From Bacteroidales bacterium (GTDB taxonomy: Bacteria > Bacteroidota > Bacteroidia > Bacteroidales > UBA932), in assembly GCA_017428325.1 (NCBI GenBank), contig JAFRRA010000006.1, forward strand, positions 1 through 64,000: DNA of 64,000 nucleotides, written 5' to 3'. Made by a program: the position numbers and the translations under genes. Under the pieces are notes generated by a model, which saw only the letters and a list, made by a program, of their open reading frames with translations, did no database searches and was not told the origin of the DNA. Shown here in pieces: positions 26,154 through 35,479 of this stretch (its first letter is position 1; every line of letters begins with the position of its first letter).

Positions 26154-26651
26154 TTAATTTGATTTTGGAACATCGTTAGACTTTGTCTCATCAGCGATTA
26201 TAATATTCTGAAATGAATATGAATAATCAAATAAGCTATCATCTTCAATATCCGGAAGCAGATAATCCTCTTTATCCGGCATTGCCTCCAAAATTGTTTC
26301 ATCAGATATTGATAGATTCTTTCGAATTTGTTTAAAGAAACTCACTTCGGAATACTTAATCTCTTCATCAACCTCGATAGTATTAATTGCTATTTTGATA
26401 AGCATCAAGGACGATTCATTGTCCAACTTGGCATTCTTGACTTCTTCAAGGTATTTTTTTAGAAACACCTGACCATCTTTATTAATGGCTGCAACATACT
26501 CATCGAGCTTTCCTTGAATGTCAAGACCTTCAAAAATATTATCGTTGGCAGTCATATTTTTAAGGAGTGTTATCTCTTCATCAGCGATATCTCCATCACA
26601 TACCATACAGCAGAAAGCCGTCTTCAAGTATAATTCATTTCGTTCCATCAT
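26154..26651 (-). CDS. TerB-like (tellurite-resistance-fold) protein
   Basis: The 165-residue product is helical with the paired acidic metal-binding signature of TerB-like domains: MVCDGDIADEEITLLK (residues 16-31) and TIEVDEEIKYSEVSFFKQI near 92-110. TerB-like domains occur in stress and membrane-associated signalling systems and often link to vWA, ATPase or kinase proteins. Here it sits between the Sel1 protein and an N-anchored protein within the Hsp70 run. No other tellurite-resistance genes are present, so the name should not be read as a resistance claim. Confidence 0.78.
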   Translation of the reverse strand: MMERNELYLKTAFCCMVCDGDIADEEITLLKNMTANDNIFEGLDIQGKLDEYVAAINKDGQVFLKKYLEEVKNAKLDNESSLMLIKIAINTIEVDEEIKYSEVSFFKQIRKNLSISDETILEAMPDKEDYLLPDIEDDSLFDYSYSFQNIIIADETKSNDVPKSN

Positions 26652-26667
26652 TCATATAATTTAATGA

Positions 26668-27708
26668 TTAATAAATCGCCTCAAGTCTTTTTTTTGCATC
26701 CTCGCTCCCTCTTTTTGCAGATTCCCCCCAATAGTATTTTGCCTTATTAATATCAGGCTCCACCAACGTCTCATAGTCTATAATGGTCTTATATTCTTTA
26801 ATTTTATGAGCGCCTTCGTAATCAAAATCATAGTGGTAACCAGTGTATTCTTTATGAGTACCAGATTGCACTTTTAATCCATCACGGTATACATCTCCTA
26901 AATTCAATAATCCATAGATATTCCCACTTTCAGCAGATTTGACCAGCCACTCATAGTACTTTCGAATATCCTTAGAAACGCCTTGTCCATCACGATAGTG
27001 AATAGCAAGATTATTCATCGCTGTGCCATGCCCTTGTTCAGCGGCTTGTAGGAACCAATAAGAAGAGCGAACCTCATCAATAGCTTTTCCATCCATTGTT
27101 TCATCTTTCCATAAAAGTGTCCTATAATCAGCTCCGCCATAATAGCAAGCTAATCTAAACTGTGCCTGTGGATCTCCGTGTTCAGCCGCATTTTTTAACA
27201 ACTCTATTCCTTTCTGAATATGATTGTAATAGCATCTACCATATTCATCACGGATAATATCATGAAATATACTACTATGTCCCCTTCGCTTATCTTCATA
27301 CTTGAACAAAACCATGGCTATAGAATCGGCTTTGGAGATGTCAGAGAATCCAACACTAACTTCTTGTTCATGTTGTTTTTCAGTATTATTCGGAAAGATT
27401 ACTTCTGTATAGAGTATGGCCCCTATCTCAAAAACCACTAAAAGCCCAAGAATGATACCTAGAACTATCAAAACCTGTTTTATCCAACTCGGAAAAAGCT
27501 TTTTGGGTTTAGATAAATGGTTTTTTTGATTCAATATTTCATTCTGATAACCTTCATGTATAATACTTCCCATCACGCCCTCTTTTGAATACTCTTCCGT
27601 CAATTTAGCACTAGGATTCAGCCGATTTGCAAATCGGTTGGTTAAAGAACTAATGCTTCTAAAAAAAATTGACAGAAGCTTTTTTATTCTGAATCCTATC
27701 CTAGTCAT
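26668..27708 (-). CDS. Membrane-anchored Sel1-repeat protein
   Basis: The 346-residue product has a basic N-terminus and one membrane helix (about 75-98: QVLIVLGIILGLLVVFEIGA). Four or so Sel1-type helical repeats follow: GIELLKNAAEHGDPQAQFRL, SYWFLQAAEQGHGTAMNNLA, YYEWLVKSAESGNIYGLLNL, and KYYWGESAKRGSEDAKKRLE. Sel1 repeats serve as protein-binding scaffolds. The start is 2 bp after the stop of the pseudokinase-AAA gene (TAG-CT-ATG), so the two are tightly coupled. It may hold the AAA protein at the membrane. Confidence 0.85.
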   Translation of the reverse strand: MTRIGFRIKKLLSIFFRSISSLTNRFANRLNPSAKLTEEYSKEGVMGSIIHEGYQNEILNQKNHLSKPKKLFPSWIKQVLIVLGIILGLLVVFEIGAILYTEVIFPNNTEKQHEQEVSVGFSDISKADSIAMVLFKYEDKRRGHSSIFHDIIRDEYGRCYYNHIQKGIELLKNAAEHGDPQAQFRLACYYGGADYRTLLWKDETMDGKAIDEVRSSYWFLQAAEQGHGTAMNNLAIHYRDGQGVSKDIRKYYEWLVKSAESGNIYGLLNLGDVYRDGLKVQSGTHKEYTGYHYDFDYEGAHKIKEYKTIIDYETLVEPDINKAKYYWGESAKRGSEDAKKRLEAIY

Positions 27709-27710
27709 AG

Positions 27711-29504
27711 CTAAAACCCTATTCTGCGTCTGGTTGGCTCATTTGGTTTGTTCCCTTCAAATTCATCCCTTATTGCCTCATGACTCTTGATAATTTCCAA
27801 AGAGATACTCGGTTTGGTTTGAGCAATCGCTTCTTCAAGAATAGACATTGTTATACAATTAAGGTGTCGTCTAAATACAAGACGGGCCGCCGTATCAACA
27901 ATCAAACGAATATCAGCAGAAACATAATTCTCAGTAAGATGGGCCAATTTGTCATAATCTATACCGAAATCTGTTTTACGACTACTTAAGTTGATACGGA
28001 AAAGCTCTTTACGCGTATCATTGTCAGGTTGTGGTATATAGTATTTATACTCAAGGCGGCCTGCTCTTAGTGCTGCTTTATCAATCTCTGTTGGTTTATT
28101 TGTGGCACCAATAACAATTACACCATCTTGCCCGCAGTTATTAAGTTGCGTCAGAAATTCATTGACTTCACCGGCTTCACTTACATTAGTATGTTTACTT
28201 CTATCCTTTATCATAGCCTCTATCTCATCAAAGAAAAGAATTGTTGGGGCATTTTCCCTTGCCTCATCAAACACGGCGGCAATCTTTTCTTGCCCACCAT
28301 GAATAAATGGCGATGCTACATCAGAGCACTTGATATATCGATAGTTACATCCAAGTTCTTCGGCAAACTTTTCTGCAAAGTATGTTTTGCCGCATCCAGG
28401 AGGACCATAGAAAAGCAAACCATTAGGCACATGTAATCCCAGTGCTTCTGCTTGTTCCGGGTTCTTAAGTAAGTCTATGACATCGGATTGTAGTTGCTCT
28501 TTCAAGACACTCATTCCTGCCACATCAGCAAAACCATTTCCTCTTTTTTTCATCTGTTCCTTAGTAGCAGCCTTTGTAGAGACAGCGTTCATTGATATAG
28601 TTTGCAGTTTTATATCGCCGTTTATTGTCCTTATGAATTCATCGGCACTCTGGAATCTATCTTCAGCATCATGCGCGAGAGCTTTTATAATAATTGGAAT
28701 AAGGCTCGCAAAACTCTCCTTCTTACCAGAATTAGGAATTCGCAATGCATGTTTCTTCTCAGAAAGAATAGCCTCCTCTGCGGCATCAGCATCAATCTTA
28801 AACTTCGAAAGATCGAAGAAAAAAGGCGGTAAGCCGAAAAGAAGATGATAAAGCATTGCTCCAATCATGTAAAGATCGGTTTGAACAGAGAAGACACCAT
28901 TAAAAGCCTCGGGAGCCAAATAGAACGGATTCAATCCATCTTTATGGAAAGAACGCCTTCCTTGATTTAGGAAACGAGCATATCCAAAGTCTATGATTTT
29001 GGGATAAGTAGTCCCCTTTGATAGATCTAACATAATGTTTTGAATAGTCAATTCATTATGTATGATTGGAGGATTCAATCCATGAAGATACTTGAGTCCA
29101 TTAAGTACCCCTAAAACGATTTCTTTTGCCTCATAAGAACTACAACGCTGAACTCGAGCAATCTTCTCAGCTACTGTCTCTCCGCTAATGAAATCATACA
29201 CAACCCAAGCCATTTGATTACCATTAATCAAAAGCTCTCCAGAATCGTGATATGAAGTTAGATTGGGATGATTCAGCTTTTTAGATATCTCGATTTCAAG
29301 AATGTCTCCACTCTCTGTAAATTGTTTCTTAGACAATTTTGCACAATAAAATAACTTGAGAAAAAAGTTCTTCCCCGAATTATCCTTCACGCGATATGTT
29401 TCAGCATAAAGACCACACTTGATGGGGAACGTTACTATATAATTACTAATACTTTGATGCTTTTCCAGTAATCCCATGTTGATAATTCTCTTTTTTAATG
29501 TCAC
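27711..29504 (-). CDS. Pseudokinase fused to AAA+ (CDC48/FtsH-type) ATPase
   Basis: The 597-residue protein has a protein-kinase-like N-terminal domain (about 20-295) and an AAA+ domain (about 325-570). In the kinase the VAIK Lys (K50), DFG (172-174) and APE (197-199) remain. The HRDLKPxN loop reads HNELTIQN (149-156), so the catalytic Asp is Glu and the Lys is Thr, which suggests weak or no phosphotransfer. The AAA+ part is complete: Walker A GPPGCGKT (367-374), Walker B ILFFDEIE (422-429), sensor Asn (GATNKP) and arginine fingers in LRAGRLE. An internal ATG (29477) is an alternative start. Confidence 0.88.
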   Translation of the reverse strand: MTLKKRIINMGLLEKHQSISNYIVTFPIKCGLYAETYRVKDNSGKNFFLKLFYCAKLSKKQFTESGDILEIEISKKLNHPNLTSYHDSGELLINGNQMAWVVYDFISGETVAEKIARVQRCSSYEAKEIVLGVLNGLKYLHGLNPPIIHNELTIQNIMLDLSKGTTYPKIIDFGYARFLNQGRRSFHKDGLNPFYLAPEAFNGVFSVQTDLYMIGAMLYHLLFGLPPFFFDLSKFKIDADAAEEAILSEKKHALRIPNSGKKESFASLIPIIIKALAHDAEDRFQSADEFIRTINGDIKLQTISMNAVSTKAATKEQMKKRGNGFADVAGMSVLKEQLQSDVIDLLKNPEQAEALGLHVPNGLLFYGPPGCGKTYFAEKFAEELGCNYRYIKCSDVASPFIHGGQEKIAAVFDEARENAPTILFFDEIEAMIKDRSKHTNVSEAGEVNEFLTQLNNCGQDGVIVIGATNKPTEIDKAALRAGRLEYKYYIPQPDNDTRKELFRINLSSRKTDFGIDYDKLAHLTENYVSADIRLIVDTAARLVFRRHLNCITMSILEEAIAQTKPSISLEIIKSHEAIRDEFEGNKPNEPTRRRIGF

Positions 29505-29549
29505 AGAAATAGTTATTTATTTGCAATCCACATACTACGTTATGCACAA

Positions 29550-30170
29550 TTACAATATGTGATAAAACAGACATATTCCCCCTATTATTCCCAAGAATGT
29601 AATAGCAACGGTTATTAATAATCCAAGACAGCCCGCCTTCCCTGATGTCTTTTCACTAGACTTATTTTCTTCTACATACCCCGATCTATCCATCTGTTTG
29701 AATGCCTCTTTAGTATAGTGATCAACTGTTGCGAAAAGACTGACATTTTTTTCATCCTCAATAGTTAGCGGAGCATAGGCCATATCTGGTGAATAGTTAA
29801 ACCAAGATGCAAAACAAGCATTAACGGCAATTTCTATTCTTTGAGCCAAGCCAAAATATAGGGGGTCATCTTTGGTTAATAATTTTTGAAGATTAGCTTG
29901 CTTGGCAGACAAATCTTCGGCCTTTTCAATAATGATAAACGAAATATTATAAAAAGATTTCTCTTGAAATAGAGGAGCATTAATAAGCTTCATAAGCCGC
30001 TTATCCTCCCTATATTCTCTTATTGCTCCCCCTATACCTCCAACCCACTGAATTCTTGCTTTACTTAAGTGGGAAACCGGAGAAAGAGATGAAAGGTGAG
30101 TTGAAATGTCAGACAAATATGAAATACCCTCTTCTATCTCGTCTACTATTAACTGGACATTAGGTTCCAT
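29550..30170 (-). CDS. Tail-anchored protein of unknown function
   Basis: The 206-residue product has a helical N-terminal part (about 1-150). A single hydrophobic helix ends it (about 178-205, CLGLLITVAITFLGIIGGI), so it looks tail-anchored with its main domain in the cytoplasm. It lies between the Hsp70 and the pseudokinase-AAA genes in the same direction (gaps of 67 and 45 bp). I recognise no family. It could dock the chaperone machine to the membrane. Confidence 0.68.
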   Translation of the reverse strand: MEPNVQLIVDEIEEGISYLSDISTHLSSLSPVSHLSKARIQWVGGIGGAIREYREDKRLMKLINAPLFQEKSFYNISFIIIEKAEDLSAKQANLQKLLTKDDPLYFGLAQRIEIAVNACFASWFNYSPDMAYAPLTIEDEKNVSLFATVDHYTKEAFKQMDRSGYVEENKSSEKTSGKAGCLGLLITVAITFLGIIGGICLFYHIL

Positions 30171-30237
30171 TGATATCTCTATTATTAAAACTATTGTTAA
30201 AAACTATTGAAATACCGAGCAAGTATCATGGCATTAG

Positions 30238-32742
30238 CTAAAACTTAATTTTTTCATTCTCTGGCATATCAAGCAATTCATATACAGAAAGGCAAACCTC
30301 GCGAAGGTCTTCAATATCAGGATTACCAGAACCGATCATCTGAATGCCGCGATTTAGTTGCTGACGAGCCTCTGTTGCATTCTTCCATTTGTATGAACCA
30401 AAGTTTTTCGAATGATGCTGAATAAAGCCCATAAGCTGATATACAAGTGTGCACGCGACAAACACCTCATTAATATCAGAGAGGGTATCTCGTGCCGCCT
30501 GTACATTTTTACTTGAAATGGCTCGATCGGTACGTTTGCGGAGTTCTGCTACCTGACTGTCGTATTTGTTACCAAGGTCATTATTGGCTTTTTCAAGACG
30601 GGCAAATTCAGTTCTGAGCTCTGCTTCAAGAGAATCCCATTCGTGGTTCTTCTCAACAGTCTCCATAGAACGAAAAGCTTCCCGCAAAGACGCAAGGAGG
30701 TGCATAACACCATCTGCTGTTCCTATTTCACCTTCAAATCGTTGCTCAATATCTTTTAACTGTTTGGTTGACTCCTCTAATTCTTCATCAGTAATAGCTT
30801 TAGTCTTTTGAAGGGTGGCGTGCTTCCTCTTAGCCTCTGCAAAACGCTCACGAACTTCTTTCTCATTATCTGCAGCAGAACGAGCCTTAACATCAATGTC
30901 TCGCTCAATAGATTCCCCAATAACAGGGAAATTGACTTCAAGCTTCATGAGCTGAGAGCGATCCACTTTTATCGTAATATCTATATCGCTGTTCTCTGGA
31001 ACAAGGGCCGGAACATCATCTCCTGTAACAATGACATCGAAAACATGATCATTATAGATGGCACTCGTTCCTTCTGCATTATTCTCACCAATATAAATAG
31101 GTATAACTAATCTGTCTTCAGACATTCCTGGGCGCAACTTCTTTGGTGTCTTAAGCCCATTACGTACACCCACGGCAGGAAGTTGTTTGTTCTTCTCTAA
31201 TCCCTTAAGTGGGGCAAATACATCTTTATTTTTATCCTCATCGTGCACCTCGATACCAATATTACGTGGAAGAATAGCGCTTCCGACCACAGTACCTTGG
31301 ATAATATTGATTTCATTTGGCACGCAAGGAATAACAGAACCTTTTTCATCATAGGCTGTGATAATGAATGAATTTGCCTTGCCTTCATTTAACTGACATT
31401 CTATGACATCACCTATGTCATTAATCTCTACCTTTCCACTTGACCAAGCTTTATCTCCTCGCATAAATTCAACAAAGACTTTCTCAGGCAAGGAACCAAA
31501 ACTCTCCAAAGGAAGAAGTTTTACAGAAATAAACTCTGTTGTTTCGACAGAACTAGCATTATATTGTACATCAAGAGCAATAGTCCCTGCCTTTATTTCA
31601 TCGGTCACGGCGCTTTCAATTCCGGAGGCATATAGCGCCGCTCCTTTGGCAACCGCTGTCATAGGATCGATACTTGTATCCACATTAGGAGTTATCTGTT
31701 CCTTTAGAAGTTGTCGCAATACAGGTGAATAAGTTGGTCCACCGACAAGAATTAAAGTATCCAATTTCTTGTTAAGGTTATTACGTTCAATAAGCTTTTT
31801 TGTTATGTCTACCGCTTTTTGGAAAATTGGAGTAACAACTTCTTCAAGTTGACTTCTATTAATCACCATATCAAGCTCTATCGGATTTCCTTCGTCATCC
31901 TCTCCAAATTCATCCAATTGTGACATGATATCACATTTATCTTTAAAAGAAAGTTGATTCTTGGCCTGCTCTGCATAAAACTTCATAGCATCACGAAGAA
32001 TCTGTTTCTTATTCTCGTCAGAAAGAATCTCATCTATTACATAATTTTCTCTGAGATAAGGTATAATAATCTCGTCAACAATAGCATAGTCTAGATTCTT
32101 TCCTCCAAGATAGTTATCTCCTTCAGTATCCGTAACCTGCATAATGCCATCCTCAACTTTTAGCACGGCAGCATCAAAAGTTCCGCCACCGAAGTCAAAC
32201 ACCACCCAATAGCCATTCTTTTTATCAGAACTCAGCCCATAAGCCATTGAGGCTGCTATTGGCTCCTGTAGCAATTCGCAATGTTCTATGCCTGCAAGGG
32301 TTGCCGCACGTTTGGTAGCCGCTATCTGATCAGGGGTAAATTTGGCCGGAATCGTTATAACACAAGAAGATATTGTCTCATCTGAAACGAAAGACTTAAG
32401 AGCCTTAAGGACCTCTGAAGATAATTCCTCAGAGGTATAAGCATACCCCATATTAGTACTCATATAGGTAGTATCAAGACCCATCGTCCTCTTAAATTCC
32501 AAAAACACGTTAGAGTTGGTAGAACTCATTGATTTTGTAGAACGAGCCTTGTCTTGACGAAGGTCATTCATAGCAGAATCGCCTACCTTTATAATCTTCT
32601 TTCGCGAGAAAGATACACATGAAGGCAATGTGTCTTTAAGGGTATCTGTTTTCTTAATGACAGGTTCGCCATTTTCCATTTTACAGATTGCGGAATTCGT
32701 TGTACCCAAATCGATTCCGTATTTCATTTTTACCTGAACCAT
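30238..32742 (-). CDS. Divergent Hsp70 (DnaK-like) with extra insert and long coiled lid
   Basis: The 834-residue protein carries the Hsp70 ATPase domain: phosphate-1 GIDLGTTNS (9-17), phosphate-2 FDFGGGTFD, and adenosine LVGGPTYSPVLRQLL. It is longer than DnaK (about 640). About 110 residues of beta-rich sequence lie between the ATPase domain and the substrate-binding beta domain. A helical/coiled lid of about 230 residues ends it. The EEVD-type tail is absent. Flanking GrpE-like and J-like genes suggest a self-contained chaperone cycle, separate from housekeeping DnaK. An ATG five codons in (32727) is an alternative start. Confidence 0.92.
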   Translation of the reverse strand: MVQVKMKYGIDLGTTNSAICKMENGEPVIKKTDTLKDTLPSCVSFSRKKIIKVGDSAMNDLRQDKARSTKSMSSTNSNVFLEFKRTMGLDTTYMSTNMGYAYTSEELSSEVLKALKSFVSDETISSCVITIPAKFTPDQIAATKRAATLAGIEHCELLQEPIAASMAYGLSSDKKNGYWVVFDFGGGTFDAAVLKVEDGIMQVTDTEGDNYLGGKNLDYAIVDEIIIPYLRENYVIDEILSDENKKQILRDAMKFYAEQAKNQLSFKDKCDIMSQLDEFGEDDEGNPIELDMVINRSQLEEVVTPIFQKAVDITKKLIERNNLNKKLDTLILVGGPTYSPVLRQLLKEQITPNVDTSIDPMTAVAKGAALYASGIESAVTDEIKAGTIALDVQYNASSVETTEFISVKLLPLESFGSLPEKVFVEFMRGDKAWSSGKVEINDIGDVIECQLNEGKANSFIITAYDEKGSVIPCVPNEINIIQGTVVGSAILPRNIGIEVHDEDKNKDVFAPLKGLEKNKQLPAVGVRNGLKTPKKLRPGMSEDRLVIPIYIGENNAEGTSAIYNDHVFDVIVTGDDVPALVPENSDIDITIKVDRSQLMKLEVNFPVIGESIERDIDVKARSAADNEKEVRERFAEAKRKHATLQKTKAITDEELEESTKQLKDIEQRFEGEIGTADGVMHLLASLREAFRSMETVEKNHEWDSLEAELRTEFARLEKANNDLGNKYDSQVAELRKRTDRAISSKNVQAARDTLSDINEVFVACTLVYQLMGFIQHHSKNFGSYKWKNATEARQQLNRGIQMIGSGNPDIEDLREVCLSVYELLDMPENEKIKF

Positions 32743-32752
32743 ATTTTATATT

Positions 32753-33658
32753 CTAGATGTTTTGACTAACTGTAATTTGAGCTGATTGTATCATAACTCC
32801 ATTGTAATTAATCTGAGGTTTAATAATTTTAGTGATAATACGCGTACCTTCCGGTAAGGTTTCATCATCATCAAAAGAAACAGTCGCCTTCAATCCATCG
32901 CTATATTTCTTGCCCAGCATATCAATAAGTTCATATCCATTTGCTTTCAAATTATCTTTCATCTGAGATATACTCTTAGTTAAATGCTTATACCCCTTTA
33001 TTCCAGAATCCATTTTATACAAAGTCATCTCCATAAATGTTATTCTATCAGCAAGAGCTTTAATGAGATCTTGTTCGTTCTGAGAACTAGCACCAGCTGA
33101 AGAAAGCGAACCTAATGAAGATGCTATCTTCTGCATCTCAACAATATCAGAAGAAAGACGGGTCACTATTTCCTCATTAAGTTTCTCTGCTTTACTTTTT
33201 AGTTCCTCAATCTTTGCATTGCCCTTTCTATTAAGAAGGATAGTGATAATGGCAGAAACAAATAATACAAATAATGCAACTAAAATACCCCAAAACGTCT
33301 TTTTGCGGATAATATCATCTTGATTTGAAACAGCTTTATTTGTTTGCTGGATCTGAGTCTCGAGTCCGTTTTTAGTTTCTTTCAAAGAACTTCCAGTTTC
33401 TGCTAAACCTTCTTCAGTTTCAGTAACACGAGTTGCTATCGCCTCTGACTTTCCCTGCAGAATTTTCATCAATCCTTCTAGACCGGCAACTCTCTTTTTC
33501 AGATCTTCGTTGGAACCGGTCAAGTCTTCATTCTTTTGTTTAAGCAAAGTCAAGTCTTGACGCAACGAATCTAAAGCAGTTGTCGACACTGCTGTGTATT
33601 GAGAAAACAAAGGTGCCGCAATCATTATTGCAGTCACAATGAGACTAATTCTTTTCAT
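32753..33658 (-). CDS. Membrane-anchored coiled-coil protein with GrpE-like end
   Basis: The 301-residue product starts with a signal-like segment (MKRISLIVTAIMIAAPLFSQ). A coiled coil follows (about 30-115: LRQDLTLLKQKNEDLTGSNE and more), then a membrane helix (about 120-145: TFWGILVALFVLFVSAIITI), then a helical region and a beta-rich end. That end (NLKANGYELIDMLGKKYSDG then PEGTRIITKIIKPQINYNGV) resembles the GrpE beta domain. GrpE exchanges nucleotide on Hsp70, which fits its place directly before the Hsp70 gene (10-bp gap). It overlaps the J-like gene end by 14 bp. The GrpE link is inference. Confidence 0.7.
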   Translation of the reverse strand: MKRISLIVTAIMIAAPLFSQYTAVSTTALDSLRQDLTLLKQKNEDLTGSNEDLKKRVAGLEGLMKILQGKSEAIATRVTETEEGLAETGSSLKETKNGLETQIQQTNKAVSNQDDIIRKKTFWGILVALFVLFVSAIITILLNRKGNAKIEELKSKAEKLNEEIVTRLSSDIVEMQKIASSLGSLSSAGASSQNEQDLIKALADRITFMEMTLYKMDSGIKGYKHLTKSISQMKDNLKANGYELIDMLGKKYSDGLKATVSFDDDETLPEGTRIITKIIKPQINYNGVMIQSAQITVSQNI

Positions 33659-35273
33659 GTTTGTAAATGCTAATAAACTTGTCAAGTATTTTGCGTATGA
33701 AAGAGTTAACACACTTTTTGTCCTTAAGATACTCCACCCAAGAAGGAGAGTGTTTATAATAGAATCGGATAAATAGACGCCCTAATGAATAATTGCGAAG
33801 TACGTTATCTCTGAAATGACGGAGCACAACCACCTGCGGATGGTCATAATCACCATAAACCATAGTTGCGATGTAGCATCCACTTGATGAAGAAGTGGAT
33901 TGCTTTCTTTGATTCATCGCTCTAGATAATTGTATGCTAATACCATTTAAAGTGGTATTATTAGCATTAAAATGCGAACGTTCTTGTGGTGTCATATCCA
34001 ACGTACCAATTATAGCCATAGCATTAATGGCTGAATCAATAGTTGTGGAAAGTGTGCCATTAGCAATATTCAGAGCAAGAACGGCACTGTTCTGTGTACG
34101 GTTGACCACATCTATGACCATCCCCAGAGCATTGTTGGCCACTATGCTTGAAATTTTCAAGTAGAAATCATCAGATGCACCAAGATGTTGCTTAATTATA
34201 GCTAAATGTGGCTTACAATTATTAACGAGTGTTCGCGCTCTTGAAATTGAATTAGTTGAGGCTTGGAAGGATTTAAGTTCTTTTGCAATGGCAACCAGGT
34301 CTTTCTCGTAAGCACTTCTTTGTTTCTTGTTTAAAAGAACATCAACATTCTTTTGACAACGATCTTTAGTAATCTTCCCAACGGCAATAGATAAAGCATA
34401 TTTTTGAAGCTCTAACGCATTATCAATGTCATTGTCATCGTTAGAATTGTTAAAGTAGTTTATACCATTCTGCAAGATTTGTTTGGCCAGATTATCCGAT
34501 GCTGATTGGAATCGGATGTCTGTTGATCCGACAAAATTCCGAAGAGAAACAAGAGTAGAGCGTGTATTTGAAATCAAAGACTTACCGGCACGAAGAGAAG
34601 CTGCAGCGTTATTTGCAGAGGCACTTTTCGCCTTTGCTATTTCACTATTAATCTTAGCTAAAAGACCATCAACAACCTTATTTGTAACATAATCTTTATC
34701 TGCATTATTATAGACAAGGGTCATCAACTTATCTGCGCCTAAGGTTGTTGCCAGGTCATCCAATAAAAGGTGAGCAAGGGTCTCTTCGGTCATCTGAAAA
34801 GTGTCGCCACATATCGCTGCTATAAATTGCTCTCGATAAGTAAAATTATGAATTAGAGTAGTATATGCAGAGATTGCCGATGATTCATCTGAAAGTATCA
34901 AAGATAGTACTGCTCGATTAATGAGTGACGAGAAGGTCTCTCTCATTGAAAATATTGATAGGGCCTTTGCGGAATCTCCAGAAGCAAGGTTGTTTAAGCC
35001 AGTTCCATCTATTGCAGATGCATTGCAGAACCAAAACAACGCATAATGAATCTTATCAGCGGGGAGATTTACATCCGCTTGAGCTTCTTGGGTGGATTCT
35101 AAAGTCCGACTCATTGCAGGCAAAATACTTTGCATATCTGTTGGGAACTCGATATTTCGTCCAACATTAAGATATGCTTTCATTTTTCTAACATTGCGAA
35201 CAATATCAGCTTGCTTAGAGTTTGACCAAACACCTAATATTCGGAATGGGTTTTTATTAATAATTTCTATCAT
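33645..35273 (-). CDS. J-like protein without HPD, ending in a CFI-box domain
   Basis: The 542-residue product starts with NPFRILGVWSNSKQADIVRN then VRKMKAYLNVGR, which matches helices I-II of J-domain-like proteins. The HPD motif that activates Hsp70 is missing. The middle (about 60-460) is long and helical. The C-terminal 75 residues begin CYIATMVYGDYDHPQVVVLR and continue with RFYYKHSPSWVEYLKD. This is the CFI-box-type domain often found at the ends of DnaJ-linked bacterial proteins. It is the first gene of the island-2 run, which supports a role as the Hsp70 partner. No clear -33/-7 pair is seen upstream (35274-35479). Confidence 0.78.
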   Translation of the reverse strand: MIEIINKNPFRILGVWSNSKQADIVRNVRKMKAYLNVGRNIEFPTDMQSILPAMSRTLESTQEAQADVNLPADKIHYALFWFCNASAIDGTGLNNLASGDSAKALSIFSMRETFSSLINRAVLSLILSDESSAISAYTTLIHNFTYREQFIAAICGDTFQMTEETLAHLLLDDLATTLGADKLMTLVYNNADKDYVTNKVVDGLLAKINSEIAKAKSASANNAAASLRAGKSLISNTRSTLVSLRNFVGSTDIRFQSASDNLAKQILQNGINYFNNSNDDNDIDNALELQKYALSIAVGKITKDRCQKNVDVLLNKKQRSAYEKDLVAIAKELKSFQASTNSISRARTLVNNCKPHLAIIKQHLGASDDFYLKISSIVANNALGMVIDVVNRTQNSAVLALNIANGTLSTTIDSAINAMAIIGTLDMTPQERSHFNANNTTLNGISIQLSRAMNQRKQSTSSSSGCYIATMVYGDYDHPQVVVLRHFRDNVLRNYSLGRLFIRFYYKHSPSWVEYLKDKKCVNSFIRKILDKFISIYKHEKN

Positions 35274-35479
35274 TATTATTACTCTCTATTGTTTTGTTCT
35301 CCATGAACCAATTACAGAAAATAATGCAAGTAAAGTTACGATAATCTTGTCATTTTTCCTATTTCAAATAAGTTCTTTTCACCATGGAATGCCCTTATGT
35401 CGTATTTGAGTCTATTCTCAAGGTTCACAGAGATATCGGATTGTATTTTTATAATCATAAAGCAATAATAGAATAAGAG

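Noticed and set aside
26154..26651. Tellurite-resistance locus
   Set aside because: Only a TerB-like domain is present; no TerC, TerD or TerZ genes are visible.
30238..32742. Housekeeping dnaK
   Set aside because: The protein is too long, has an insert and lacks the usual C-terminal tail, and it lies on an island with non-housekeeping neighbours.
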